Positions 41,025-49,868 of a stretch of 64,000 nt of DNA are shown here, piece after piece. The stretch spans positions 628,585 through 692,584 of the forward strand of contig NZ_FMYY01000001.1 in NCBI RefSeq assembly GCF_900101595.1, read 5' to 3'. The DNA is from Paenibacillus sp. cl123. Its GTDB lineage: Bacteria; Bacillota; Bacilli; Paenibacillales; NBRC-103111. The notes under the pieces are model-generated. The model saw nothing but the letters and a program-made list of their open reading frames with translations. It was not told the DNA's origin and did no database searches. A program made the translations under genes and the position numbers. Position 1 is the first letter of the stretch, and each line of letters starts with the position of its first letter.

Positions 41025-41942
41025 ATGCGGCTGATTACGCGTTCGGATTTCGATGGATTGGTATGTGCGATGCTATTCAAAAAACTTGGCATGATCGACG
41101 GGATGAAGTTCGTTCACCCCAAGGATATGCAGGACGGTCTTATCGAGGTAACTTCCGATGACATTCTGGCTAATGTTCCTTATGTGCCGGGCTGCGGACT
41201 TTGGTTCGACCATCATTCCAGCGAGCTTGAGCGGAACGGGGAACAGGCTGAGTTCGAGGGAGAGGTTAGGGTTGCGCCGAGCGCCGCTCGCGTCGTGTAC
41301 GACTATTACGGAGGCAGGGAGCGGTTCGGCGCCGGACTGGATGACATCATGGCCGGAGTGGATAAAGCCGATGCCGCCCAGTTCAGCGCACAGGACATCC
41401 TTCACCCGCAGGGCTGGGATCTGCTTTCCTTTATCATGGATGCGCGGACAGGTCTGGGGCGTTACCGGGATTACCGGATCAGCAACTATCAGCTGATGGA
41501 AGAGCTGGTCGATCACTGCGCACATATGGGCATCGAAGAAATTCTTCAGCTGCCCGACGTGCAGGAGCGGGTTAAGCGGTATTGGGAGCTGGATCAGGAA
41601 TACAGAGCGATGCTCGCTCAGTACACGCGCACGGACGGCAACGTGATCGTAACGGATCTGAGAAATGTAGAGACGATCTACCCGGGCAACCGGTTTATGG
41701 TGTATGCCTTGTACCTGGATCAGAACATCTCGATCTGGGTCGTGGACGGACGCAATAAACAGAACTGCGTATTCGCTTGCGGCCACAGCATCGTCAACCG
41801 CACATCGCAGACCAATGTCGGAGCGCTCATGCTGGAGCATGGAGGCGGTGGCCATCAGGCCGCCGGCACATGCCAGATCGCATATGAGCAAGCGAACGAG
41901 GTGCTTGCGAGCTTGATCGAGACGATGAAGCGTAACGGCTAG
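41025..41942 (+). CDS. DHH-family phosphoesterase
   Basis: A 305-residue protein with the DHH metal motifs SDFDG near the start and WFDHHSS, and the DHHA1-type glycine loop HGGGGHQAAG at the C terminus. Members cleave oligonucleotides, polyphosphate or cyclic dinucleotides; it is too short for RecJ and lacks the GdpP sensor domains. GGGAGG is 6 bases before the ATG at 41025. Confidence 0.87.
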   Translation: MRLITRSDFDGLVCAMLFKKLGMIDGMKFVHPKDMQDGLIEVTSDDILANVPYVPGCGLWFDHHSSELERNGEQAEFEGEVRVAPSAARVVYDYYGGRERFGAGLDDIMAGVDKADAAQFSAQDILHPQGWDLLSFIMDARTGLGRYRDYRISNYQLMEELVDHCAHMGIEEILQLPDVQERVKRYWELDQEYRAMLAQYTRTDGNVIVTDLRNVETIYPGNRFMVYALYLDQNISIWVVDGRNKQNCVFACGHSIVNRTSQTNVGALMLEHGGGGHQAAGTCQIAYEQANEVLASLIETMKRNG

Positions 41943-41953
41943 CCGAGGCAAAG

Positions 41954-42002
41954 AAACAGCCTTGATCGATCCGGAGCAATCCGGCATAGATCAAGGCTGT
42001 TT
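41954..42002. terminator. Bidirectional terminator after the DHH gene
   Basis: AAACAGCCTTGATC (41954-41967) pairs with GATCAAGGCTGTTT (41989-42002), with an inner CCGG/CCGG hairpin. Confidence 0.85.
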
Positions 42003-42048
42003 CGCTGTAAGCCGCGGACCGCTTCATGCGGGAAGTCGTGGTTTGGAG

Positions 42049-43248
42049 CTATGGCCTCCGGTCGTTCTTGCCCTCGTCCGGCTGGCTCGACGATTCCTTG
42101 CGCCAGCCGTACAGGCCGCCTGGAGCGAAAAACTGGAACAGGTTGCACTCGATGCGTCCGTTGAAAAGCTTGCGCTTCTTGTCCGCCGGCCGGCCGAGAT
42201 AGTGCTCGAGCTGTTTGCTTGGACTCAGCATATACGCAGACCAGGTCGGCAGCTGCTTGTACATCTGGCCGAATTGACGCAGCGCCCGTTCCGCTTCGCT
42301 GTGATCGCCGAGCCGCTCTCCGTATGGAGGATTCGTCACGATGCAGCCATAATCGCCGGCCGGAAGCGCCTTGGCTACGGGAATTGTCTTGAAGGACAGA
42401 TCATTGCCCAGTCCGGCGGCTTTGGCCGAAGCCAAGGCGACTTCGATCGCGCTGCTGTCGATATCGGAGCCTCCGATCTGGAGCGGGATATCGTCCTTGA
42501 CGGCGTCATAGGCTTCTTCGCGGGCCTGCTCCCACAGCTCTTCGCCGATGATAGGCCAGCTCTCGGCGTTGAAGCTGCGCCGCAGGCCAGGAGCCAGATT
42601 CCACCCGATCATCGCCGCCTCGACAGGAATGGTGCCTGAGCCGCAGAACGGGTCGTACAGCGGCTGCTGAGGCTGCCAGCGGCTGAGCAGCACCATCGCG
42701 GCAGCCATCGTTTCCTTGAGCGGAGCTTCGGTCGCGAGCTTGCGGTACCCCCGCTTGTGGAGACCTGGCCCCGTCGTATCCAGCGTAATGGTCGCGATGT
42801 CATTGAGCAGGGATACCTCGATGACGTAACGGCCGTCCGTCTCGCGGAACCACTCGGTGCCGTAGCGCTGCTTCATGCTTTCGACGACTGCTTTCTTCAC
42901 GATGCCCTGGCAGGCAGGGACGCTGGAAAGCTGAGATTTATGGGAACGTCCCTCGACAGGGAATTCGCCGTCCTCGGGAATCCAGTCGGCCCATGGAAGC
43001 GCTTTGACGCCTTCGAACAAGTCATCGAAGGTTTTGGCTTCAAACTGGGCCATCCGCACAAGCACCCGGTCCGACGTGCGCAGCCAAAGATTGGAGCGGC
43101 AAATCGCAAGAAAATCGCCGGTATAGCTCACGCGGCCGTTTTCCACGTTGACCTGCTCATATCCGAGTTCCCGCACTTCGCGGGCGACGACGGCTTCGAG
43201 ACCCATCGGCGAGGTGGCAATCAATTGAATAGGTGAAGAGGAAGACAT
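42049..43248 (-). CDS. THUMP-domain RNA methyltransferase (RlmL N-domain/YpsC type)
   Basis: A 399-residue class I methyltransferase: an N-terminal ferredoxin-like/THUMP region (~1-165; LIATSPMGLEAVVAREVREL), then DPFCGSGTIPVEAAMIG and TNPPYGERLG, the NPPY motif for methylating a base nitrogen. This layout matches YpsC/RlmL-type 23S rRNA guanine methyltransferases. ATG at 43248 with GGAG 11 bases upstream. It is divergent from the O-methyltransferase. Confidence 0.9.
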   Translation of the reverse strand: MSSSSPIQLIATSPMGLEAVVAREVRELGYEQVNVENGRVSYTGDFLAICRSNLWLRTSDRVLVRMAQFEAKTFDDLFEGVKALPWADWIPEDGEFPVEGRSHKSQLSSVPACQGIVKKAVVESMKQRYGTEWFRETDGRYVIEVSLLNDIATITLDTTGPGLHKRGYRKLATEAPLKETMAAAMVLLSRWQPQQPLYDPFCGSGTIPVEAAMIGWNLAPGLRRSFNAESWPIIGEELWEQAREEAYDAVKDDIPLQIGGSDIDSSAIEVALASAKAAGLGNDLSFKTIPVAKALPAGDYGCIVTNPPYGERLGDHSEAERALRQFGQMYKQLPTWSAYMLSPSKQLEHYLGRPADKKRKLFNGRIECNLFQFFAPGGLYGWRKESSSQPDEGKNDRRP

Positions 43249-43376
43249 AATAGGTTTCACTCCGAATCGGACGAGTTGAACTGCTTGGCATAAAGCCATA
43301 CAATAACCTAGTATAGGCGATTCCCGCTGAATATACAACGCGGAGGCGCAAGCCCTGAGAGAAGGAGCCGTAGAAG

Positions 43377-44024
43377 ATGAAGCATGAGATGTCGCAAGAG
43401 CAGTATGCAGAGAGCTTGTTTGAATCGGATGCCGTGCTGGAGAAAGTAAAGGCGTCTCTCCTGGAGCGGGGCATCCGGGACATATCGATCGCGCCCGGCT
43501 ACGGCAGATTGCTGACGCTGCTCGTGAAGTCCGCAAGGGCGGCCGACGTGCTCGAGATCGGCGCGCTAGGCGGCTACAGCGGCATTTGTCTGGCTCGCGG
43601 GCTCTCTCCGGCGGGCAGGCTCGTGTCCCTGGAGCTGAAGCCGGAGCTGGCTGAACTTGCCCAGTCCAATCTGAGCATGGCAGGATTCGGCGACCAGGTG
43701 GAATACCGGGTCGGCGAGGCGCTGGATAGTCTCCAGCGGCTGCAGGAAGAGGGCTGCCGGTTCGATTTCTTTTTTATCGACGCGGACAAAGGGAATTATC
43801 CGAATTATTTGGATTGGGCGCTGAAGCTTGCCCGCCCGGGGGCGCTGATCGTCGGAGACAACACCTTTATGCGAGGCAAGACGACGGACCCGGCGGAGAA
43901 AGGTCATGGCGTGACGAGGATGCGCGAGTTCAATGAGCGGATGGCCGGCGATCCGGGATTGGACAGTGTGATGCTGCCGGCCTATGACGGTCTTGCTATC
44001 GCCAGAGTCCGGGAGACGGAGTAA
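43377..44024 (+). CDS. O-methyltransferase, YrrM/MdmC type
   Basis: A 215-residue SAM-dependent methyltransferase with VLEIGALGGYSGICLARGL (SAM loop), LVSLELKPE, FDFFFIDADKGNYPNYLDWA (metal-binding Asp pair) and VGDNTFMRG. This is the catechol/caffeoyl-CoA-like O-methyltransferase fold; the Bacillus YrrM homologue acts on tRNA. AAGGAG precedes the ATG. Confidence 0.88.
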   Translation: MKHEMSQEQYAESLFESDAVLEKVKASLLERGIRDISIAPGYGRLLTLLVKSARAADVLEIGALGGYSGICLARGLSPAGRLVSLELKPELAELAQSNLSMAGFGDQVEYRVGEALDSLQRLQEEGCRFDFFFIDADKGNYPNYLDWALKLARPGALIVGDNTFMRGKTTDPAEKGHGVTRMREFNERMAGDPGLDSVMLPAYDGLAIARVRETE

Positions 44025-44047
44025 GCAATAGGTATTGGGAATAAGAC

Positions 44048-44091
44048 GCGAGCACTCGCTTTCCGTCAAGGAATCGGGTGCTCGCTTTTTC
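44048..44091 (+). terminator. Terminator after the O-methyltransferase
   Basis: GCGAGCACTCG pairs with CGGGTGCTCGC (one G-T pair), followed by TTTTT. Confidence 0.85.
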
Positions 44092-44153
44092 AAATTCCAA
44101 GGACACGGTTAGGCGTTTATCATTTGTGGGCCATGTAAAATGACTTCGCGTCG

Positions 44154-45368
44154 CTAACCGCTGCCCTTCGACTCCGCCTGCCGGAGCGGGGCCAGCGTGC
44201 TCCGCGCCCAGAAGGCGTTTATCAGCAGAAGGACGCTGGAAATGAGGAAAATCTGCTGAATGGTGATAAAGCCCGACACAGCGCCGCCCACGACAGGGCC
44301 CAGCATGTTGCCCAAGCTCAAGAAGCTGGAGTTGAAGCTGTAGGAGCGGCTTTCCATCCCGGAGGGGGTATGCTTGCGGATTAGGGCGTTAACCGTAGGC
44401 AGCAGCCCGCCGAGGAAGAGGCCGAGAAAGAACCGGGCAATCAACAGCTGCCAGACGTTTGTGACCAGAGCTTGGGGGATGGAGGCCAAGCCGGCGCCGA
44501 TCAAGCAGCCGATCAGAATGCGCTCGGGCCCGATCCGGTCTGCCAACCGGCCTAGTACAGGGGCCGCTGCCATGTTGGAGAACCCGGTGACGGAGCCGAC
44601 CAGCCCCGCATAGAACGCCAGCATATTGCCCTCCCCGTGCAGCTTCTGCACGAACAAGGGCAGCAGCGGCTGGACGCTGAGCAGGGAGAACTGGATCAGG
44701 AAAGTGACGGCGTACAGGGACGGCAGCTGGCGTGTGCGCCGCAGCTCGCCGAAGCTGGACAGCAGCGATTGCTTCGGCCGTGCTGCCGCTTCCTTGGCGT
44801 CGAATGTTTCTTTGACCAGCCAGGCAACGAGCAGCGATGCGGCGAACAGCAGCCCGCCGGTGATGAAGAAGATCGGCCGGAAGCCAACCCACTCGGCCAG
44901 AAGCCCGCCGATAAACGGTCCAAGGATGGAGCCTGCCACCGCTCCCGATTGCAGGGTGCCCATGGCGAAGCCCATTTTCTCCCGCGGCGTATTGGCGGAC
45001 ATCAGCGCCACGCCTGCCGGGACGAAGCCCGCTACTGTGCCGTTCAGCATGCGCAGCAGCAGCAAATGCCAAGCCGTGCCGGCAAAGCCCATCAGCGTCA
45101 TGACGATCGCCATGCCGAAGCCGGAGCGGAGCAGCATAACTTTGCGGCCATAACGGTCGGCCAGCCCGCCCCAGAGCGGTTGGAACAAGAATGAGGTGAC
45201 GAAGTTTGCGGCAAAAATAAGCCCCGCCCACACCGCGACTTCATGTTCGTTATGCATGCCCATTTCTTGCAAGTATAAGGGCAAAAAGGGGACAATCATC
45301 GTCATGCCCGCCATGACCAGAAATTGCCCCGCCCACAGGACGATCAAATTAATTTTCCAAGTTGCCAA
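44154..45368 (-). CDS. MFS multidrug efflux transporter (DHA1 family)
   Basis: A 404-residue, 12-segment major facilitator. It has the motif A loop GGLADRYGRKVML after TM2, its second-half copy GRLADRIGPERIL, and motif C-like GPFIGGLLAEWVG in TM5, the mark of drug/proton antiporters. The substrate cannot be predicted. TTG start with AAGGAG 6 bases upstream. Confidence 0.87.
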   Translation of the reverse strand: MATWKINLIVLWAGQFLVMAGMTMIVPFLPLYLQEMGMHNEHEVAVWAGLIFAANFVTSFLFQPLWGGLADRYGRKVMLLRSGFGMAIVMTLMGFAGTAWHLLLLRMLNGTVAGFVPAGVALMSANTPREKMGFAMGTLQSGAVAGSILGPFIGGLLAEWVGFRPIFFITGGLLFAASLLVAWLVKETFDAKEAAARPKQSLLSSFGELRRTRQLPSLYAVTFLIQFSLLSVQPLLPLFVQKLHGEGNMLAFYAGLVGSVTGFSNMAAAPVLGRLADRIGPERILIGCLIGAGLASIPQALVTNVWQLLIARFFLGLFLGGLLPTVNALIRKHTPSGMESRSYSFNSSFLSLGNMLGPVVGGAVSGFITIQQIFLISSVLLLINAFWARSTLAPLRQAESKGSG

Positions 45369-45465
45369 ACTGTTCTCCTTCTTTCCACGTCCGGCATCCC
45401 GCCGGAATTCCGAGCGAGCCTATGACTAGCTTGTCACAACAGGCCAAGCTCTACTCGCGCGCAGG

Positions 45466-46215
45466 CTACTGCTCCCGGCCGTTCCGCTGCTCATAGCGGT
45501 AGCGCTCGAGCTCCGGCAGGTTTGCCTCCTCGGCAATCGCAACAGCCCGCTCCATATCGTAAGGCACACGAACCCATTGCAGGCCCAGCGGCGCCTCTGA
45601 CCGTCCGCCGATCTCTCCTTCTATCGTCACATAGCTAGCCTGGGGCAGCCCGTCATAAGGTGCGCCGACGCTCCCCGTATTAAACAACACCAGACCGCTT
45701 TGCTTCTTGGCAGTCAGCGTCTGCATGAAAGGGATATGCAGGTCGCCGTATCCGACGATATCCGGTCCAGCCTCCGTGCCCGGGAAAGGACCCGTTGCCG
45801 CCGTATTTTCGAAAAAGCCGAGCTTTTCTTTCTTATCCGCTTTGCGGGTGATTCGGTGGTAGACGCTGTCTGCGGAAGCATGCACGAGGCGGAGCCGGTG
45901 TCCGCTGATCCAAAGCTCGTAGGAGAACGGCAGCTCTGCCAGAAAGCTGAGCTGGGCGGGCGACAGCCGGTCCTTCTGCCACTGGGCGGAGCCTTTGTCC
46001 TGCGGGCGGACAATGCCGTGGTCCCAGTTGCCTTGTATCGTAGCTTCGCAGGTTTCTCGTATGCGCTCTACGGTTTCCGACGGCTGGGGTCCCTTTCCGA
46101 CCAGGTCTCCGAGACAAACGATCCGGCGTATGCCTGCAGCCCGGATATGAGCGAGCACGGCCTCCAGCGCTGTCATATTGCTGTGAATGTCCGAGATCAA
46201 CGCGATTTTTTCCAT
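45466..46215 (-). CDS. Calcineurin-like metallophosphoesterase, YfcE/MJ0936 type
   Basis: A 249-residue protein with metal ligands in order: LISDIHSN, CLGDLVGKGP, GNWDHG, YGDLHIPF (GDxH). It belongs to the DNA-repair-like metallophosphoesterase group that cleaves phosphodiesters. GGAGG is 8 bases before the ATG at 46215; a longer frame upstream lacks support. Divergent from the CapA-like gene. Confidence 0.85.
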   Translation of the reverse strand: MEKIALISDIHSNMTALEAVLAHIRAAGIRRIVCLGDLVGKGPQPSETVERIRETCEATIQGNWDHGIVRPQDKGSAQWQKDRLSPAQLSFLAELPFSYELWISGHRLRLVHASADSVYHRITRKADKKEKLGFFENTAATGPFPGTEAGPDIVGYGDLHIPFMQTLTAKKQSGLVLFNTGSVGAPYDGLPQASYVTIEGEIGGRSEAPLGLQWVRVPYDMERAVAIAEEANLPELERYRYEQRNGREQ

Positions 46216-46308
46216 GCTCTCAGCCTCCATGTATGTAGGTATCATCTCGAAACTTCGGCTGTGTCATTATATCACAGAGCGCCATGAAGCACAGATTTTT
46301 GGGACATT

Positions 46309-46342
46309 TGACCATGACCGGGCATGGTCATTTTGGTATAAT
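46309..46342 (+). promoter_or_regulatory. Promoter with palindromic operator candidate for the CapA-like gene
   Basis: TGACCATG (46309-46316) and CATGGTCA (46323-46330) form a perfect inverted repeat, and a TATAAT -10 follows at 46337-46342. The repeat covers the expected -35 region, a place where a repressor would block transcription. Confidence 0.5.
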
Positions 46343-46378
46343 AGAGTGTGATTTGCGGCAAGTCCGGTAAAGGAGTAG

Positions 46379-48037
46379 ATGATGATACAATCCCGCACAG
46401 AGAAGCACAAAAGCGAGAAGAAGGATCACAAGACCCTTTGGTTGAAAATTGCTGTCCTGTCTGTGATCACGATGGGGGCGTTTGCTTATTTGATCCAGTG
46501 GCTTGAAGCCGGGCAGGAAGCAGGCAAACTCCCTGTGGAATCGTCCGTAGCGTTGGCCAAGCCGCCTGCCGAAGCTCCGCCAGCCAATCCGATTACGCCC
46601 TCGACCGGCTCCCCATGGCTGTCTTCCGGGGAGAAGCTGGCTCTCGATGGAAGCTCGCAGCTGCAGACTCCTGCAGAAGAAGCCCCGGCAGGCGGGGGCC
46701 AGATCAGCATGACCTTTGTAGGCGATGTGATGTTTGCCGGCAAAGTGGAGGAGCTGCTGGCCAAAAACGGGTACGAATATCCCTTCAAGTACGTCAAGCC
46801 TTACCTGGAGAAGGCGGACATTACGGTTGCCAATCTGGAGACGCCAATCACCTTGCGAGGAGATGCCCAGTCGAAGGAATATGTGTACCGTTCGTCTCCG
46901 CTAGCGCTGCCTGAATTGAAGAAGGCCGGGGTAGACCTGGTCAATCTTGCCAATAACCATTCGATGGATTACGGCGAGGTCGGGCTGGTGGACACGCTTG
47001 ATCATCTCGATGAGCAGGGGATTCTTCGCGTAGGCGGAGGGCGGACGGCTGAGGAAGCTTACAAGCATGTCGTGGTGGAGCGGCAGGGGATGAAGGTTGC
47101 TTTCCTGGGCTTCACGCGGGTGCTGCCCGAGACGAGCTGGATCGCTACGGCGAAGAAGCCGGGACTTGCTGCGGCGCACACGAGCAAGGCGACGCTGGAA
47201 GCGGTGGCGAACGCCCGCAAGGAGGCCGACCTTGTCGTAGTGATCGCGCATTGGGGAGAAGAGCGCAAGTCTCATCCGGTAAGCATTCAGACGGATCTGG
47301 CACATCAATTTATCGATGCGGGAGCGGATCTGGTCATTGCCAGCCATCCCCATGTGCCGCAAGGCTTCGAGCAGTATAAAGGCAAGTGGGTCGCTTACAG
47401 CTTAGGGAATTTTATTTTTACAACGAATGATGTGCCGGAGACTTGGGACAGCATGATTCTGAACGCGGCCTGTACGAAGGAACGCAGCTGTGAGATCAGT
47501 CTGGTGCCGATCCTCACCAAATGGGCTCAACCGATCCGCATGGTGGAGGACCAGGCTCAGAAGCTGTTCGAGAGGCTGACGAAAAATTCGATCAATGCCA
47601 AGGTGAACGCGCAGGGAGCCGTGGCCTTGGGACCGGTCAGGACGTTCCCCGCTACCGTCGTCAAGCCGCCCGTGACGAAGGAAGCGAACGCAACAAGCGG
47701 GGCCAAGACCGAACCAACCAAGAAATCTCCCGCCACGAAGGAGACAACCGGGACGAGTCCAACCAAGACCGATCCGGCCAAGAAGACGCCCGCAACGTCC
47801 GATACCAAAACGCCGGAGACCAAGAAACCGGCTGGCGCTTCTGCGGACAATAAGAAAAGTACGGGGCAGCCGGCAGGAAGCGGGAAGTCCGGTTCAACCG
47901 ATAAAAGTACCGGCAGCACGAGCAAAAATAAAAGCGATGACAGCAAGAGCACGCAGGGGGGCGCCAGCAAAGCCGCTGACGGAACCAAATCCTCGTCATC
48001 GGCCGGCAAACCGGCCTCAGCCGCTGGTTCACCCTAG
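46379..48037 (+). CDS. CapA/PgsA-like metallophosphatase-fold protein with Lys/Thr/Ser-rich tail
   Basis: A 552-residue type II membrane protein: TM at ~22-42 (IAVLSVITMGAFAYLIQWL), then a CapA domain (SMTFVGDVMFAG, TVANLETPI, LANNHSMDYG, VVIAHWGEE, IASHPHVPQG, YSLGNFIF). The related PgsA takes part in poly-gamma-glutamate export. The last ~130 residues are a repetitive Lys-Thr-Pro-Ser tail that may contact the wall. No pgsB/C genes are next to it, so a polyglutamate role is not supported here. Confidence 0.87.
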   Translation: MMIQSRTEKHKSEKKDHKTLWLKIAVLSVITMGAFAYLIQWLEAGQEAGKLPVESSVALAKPPAEAPPANPITPSTGSPWLSSGEKLALDGSSQLQTPAEEAPAGGGQISMTFVGDVMFAGKVEELLAKNGYEYPFKYVKPYLEKADITVANLETPITLRGDAQSKEYVYRSSPLALPELKKAGVDLVNLANNHSMDYGEVGLVDTLDHLDEQGILRVGGGRTAEEAYKHVVVERQGMKVAFLGFTRVLPETSWIATAKKPGLAAAHTSKATLEAVANARKEADLVVVIAHWGEERKSHPVSIQTDLAHQFIDAGADLVIASHPHVPQGFEQYKGKWVAYSLGNFIFTTNDVPETWDSMILNAACTKERSCEISLVPILTKWAQPIRMVEDQAQKLFERLTKNSINAKVNAQGAVALGPVRTFPATVVKPPVTKEANATSGAKTEPTKKSPATKETTGTSPTKTDPAKKTPATSDTKTPETKKPAGASADNKKSTGQPAGSGKSGSTDKSTGSTSKNKSDDSKSTQGGASKAADGTKSSSSAGKPASAAGSP

Positions 48038-48091
48038 CACCGCTGGGTAAGTTAAGCAGGAACATTTGAAGGCGAGAGGACGAGAATTTTG

Positions 48092-48736
48092 ATGGACATA
48101 CGCCGTATCCGCAACATCTATTGCGTGGGAAGAAACTACGGACAGCATGCTGCCGAACTGGGAAACAGCGTTCCGGAAGAACCGATGATTTTTTTGAAGC
48201 CGACGCATGCTGCGATCGTTATGGACGGTACTGCCGTTGAGCTGCCGGGCGATCGCGGGGCGCTGCATTACGAAGCGGAGCTTGTGCTGCATATCGGCCG
48301 GGATTACATCCCGGGGCATACCGTTGACGAACTGGTGGACGCTGTATCGCTTGGCATCGATTTCACTTTGCGGGATGTGCAGAACGTCATAAAAAGCAAG
48401 GGATATCCGTGGCTGCCCGCCAAAGGCTTTCTCCGCTCCGCCGTTATCACACCGGCATTTGCCTTCCCCGGGGCGCAAGCTGTGTCAACGACCCCGTTCA
48501 GCTTGCGCCGCAACGGGCAGCAGGTTCAGCGAGGCGATGCCTCGCAGATGATCTTCCCCCTGCAAACGCTTGTCGATTACATAGCAGCTCACTACGGGCT
48601 CGGGGCAGGGGATTTGATTTATACGGGCACCCCGGCAGGTGTGGCGGCGGTCATGCATGACGACCGCTTCGAGCTGTTGTGGGATGACCAGGTGGTTGGT
48701 GCTTTTACGGCAAAGCTCGGGGCTGCAGGCAGCTGA
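48092..48736 (+). CDS. Fumarylacetoacetate hydrolase family protein
   Basis: A 214-residue FAH-fold enzyme with metal Glu/Glu/Asp positions in HYEAELVLHIG and GIDFTLRDVQ, plus IYTGTPAGV near the end. Members hydrolyse or decarboxylate 2-oxo acids (YcgM, oxaloacetate decarboxylase-like). ATG at 48092 with GAGAGGA upstream. It is followed by the Rpn-type gene on the same strand. Confidence 0.88.
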   Translation: MDIRRIRNIYCVGRNYGQHAAELGNSVPEEPMIFLKPTHAAIVMDGTAVELPGDRGALHYEAELVLHIGRDYIPGHTVDELVDAVSLGIDFTLRDVQNVIKSKGYPWLPAKGFLRSAVITPAFAFPGAQAVSTTPFSLRRNGQQVQRGDASQMIFPLQTLVDYIAAHYGLGAGDLIYTGTPAGVAAVMHDDRFELLWDDQVVGAFTAKLGAAGS

Positions 48737-48774
48737 GGTTGCAGAGAGGCAGGATACAAGGGGGAGGGAAGAAG

Positions 48775-49713
48775 TTGTTCGATATAAACGGCTTTAGTCG
48801 GAAGAAAAATCATGATGAAGCTTTCAAAAAGCTGCTGCAAACTTTTTTCGCCGAATTCATTCAACTCTTTTTCCCGGATATTGATGAACTGCTGGATCAT
48901 CGGCAGACCCGGTTCCTGATGCAAGAATTGCTTGTAGATATTGTCGGCGAGGAAGCTAGGAAGCTGGATTTGCTGCTGGAGACCCGGCTCAAGGATCATG
49001 ACGCTTATATTCTTGTTCATCTGGAGCCGCAATCCTACAAGCAGTCCAAGTTTAACGAGCGGATGTTTATTTATTACAGCCGTTTGTTCGAGCGGCACCG
49101 CGAGGAATATAAGCTGATTATTCCTATCGCGGTTTTTACGTCGGATGACTGTGGCGACGAGCCTAATACGGTCACTATGGAAATTCCGGGACGCCGGATT
49201 ATGAACTTTGAGTTTCTAAAAGTAGAGCTGAAGAAGCAATCGTGGCGCATGTTCATAGACTCGGATAATCCGGTAGCTGCAGCATTATTAGCCAAGATGG
49301 GTTATAATAAAAAAGAAGAGCGCGAAGTCCGGTTTGCCTATTTGCGTATGCTCTTCAGGCTTCACGAAAAAATAGACGACGCGCGGCTTGCCCTTATTAT
49401 GTCAATCGCCGATATGTATTTCGAACCGAATAAGGAGCAGGATGAATCCTTATTGCAAGAGATAAGAGAACTATACCCGGAGGAAGGTGAAGCGCTTATG
49501 GAATTGATGCCGGCCTGGAAACGATGGGGATACGAGGAAGGTATGGAAGAAGGGATCGAGAAGGGTCTGGAGAAAGGCATAGAGCAAGGCATAGAGAAGG
49601 GCATAGAGCAAGCGGTTCGAAAAATGCTCGATAAGGGCTTCTCACCGGAAGAAATTGCGGAAACGCTGGACTTGCCTATGGATGGGATACGGAAGCTGGC
49701 GCTCAAAAATTAG
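48775..49713 (+). CDS. Rpn-family PD-(D/E)XK nuclease (recombination-promoting/transposase-like)
   Basis: A 312-residue protein of the Rpn/YhgA-like group: nuclease-like core with RKLDLLLETRL and ILVHLEPQSY (the D...ExQ pattern), then FNERMFIYYSRLFER. The C-terminal part contains a short tandem repeat of EEG-ME, EKG-I and EQG-I units (~264-292). TTG start at 48775 with GGGGGAGGG just before it. Rpn proteins are DNA endonucleases linked to recombination and phage defence. No transposon ends are seen. Confidence 0.82.
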   Translation: MFDINGFSRKKNHDEAFKKLLQTFFAEFIQLFFPDIDELLDHRQTRFLMQELLVDIVGEEARKLDLLLETRLKDHDAYILVHLEPQSYKQSKFNERMFIYYSRLFERHREEYKLIIPIAVFTSDDCGDEPNTVTMEIPGRRIMNFEFLKVELKKQSWRMFIDSDNPVAAALLAKMGYNKKEEREVRFAYLRMLFRLHEKIDDARLALIMSIADMYFEPNKEQDESLLQEIRELYPEEGEALMELMPAWKRWGYEEGMEEGIEKGLEKGIEQGIEKGIEQAVRKMLDKGFSPEEIAETLDLPMDGIRKLALKN

Positions 49714-49738
49714 ACTCGTCTGCGGGCAACGGGCTGAA

Positions 49739-49766
49739 GGGACGCCGGACATGGGGCGTCCTTTTT
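49739..49766 (+). terminator. Terminator after the Rpn-type gene
   Basis: GGGACGCC pairs with GGGCGTCC, followed by TTTTT. Confidence 0.8.
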
Positions 49767-49868
49767 GGCATACGGCGGAGCAGCAAAGGATGGCCAGGTG
49801 AAGGCGATTAATTTTAGCAGGATAAGAAGTAGTGAAGTAAGCATACGAATGAGCAGGAGGAGTCAAGG

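Noticed and set aside
47690..48030. CRISPR-like or tandem DNA repeat in the CapA gene end
   Set aside because: The repetition is low-complexity Lys/Thr/Ser coding sequence without regular repeat-spacer units.
48775..49713. Active transposon
   Set aside because: Rpn-type proteins carry the transposase_31 name, but no terminal inverted repeats or target duplications are visible around the gene.
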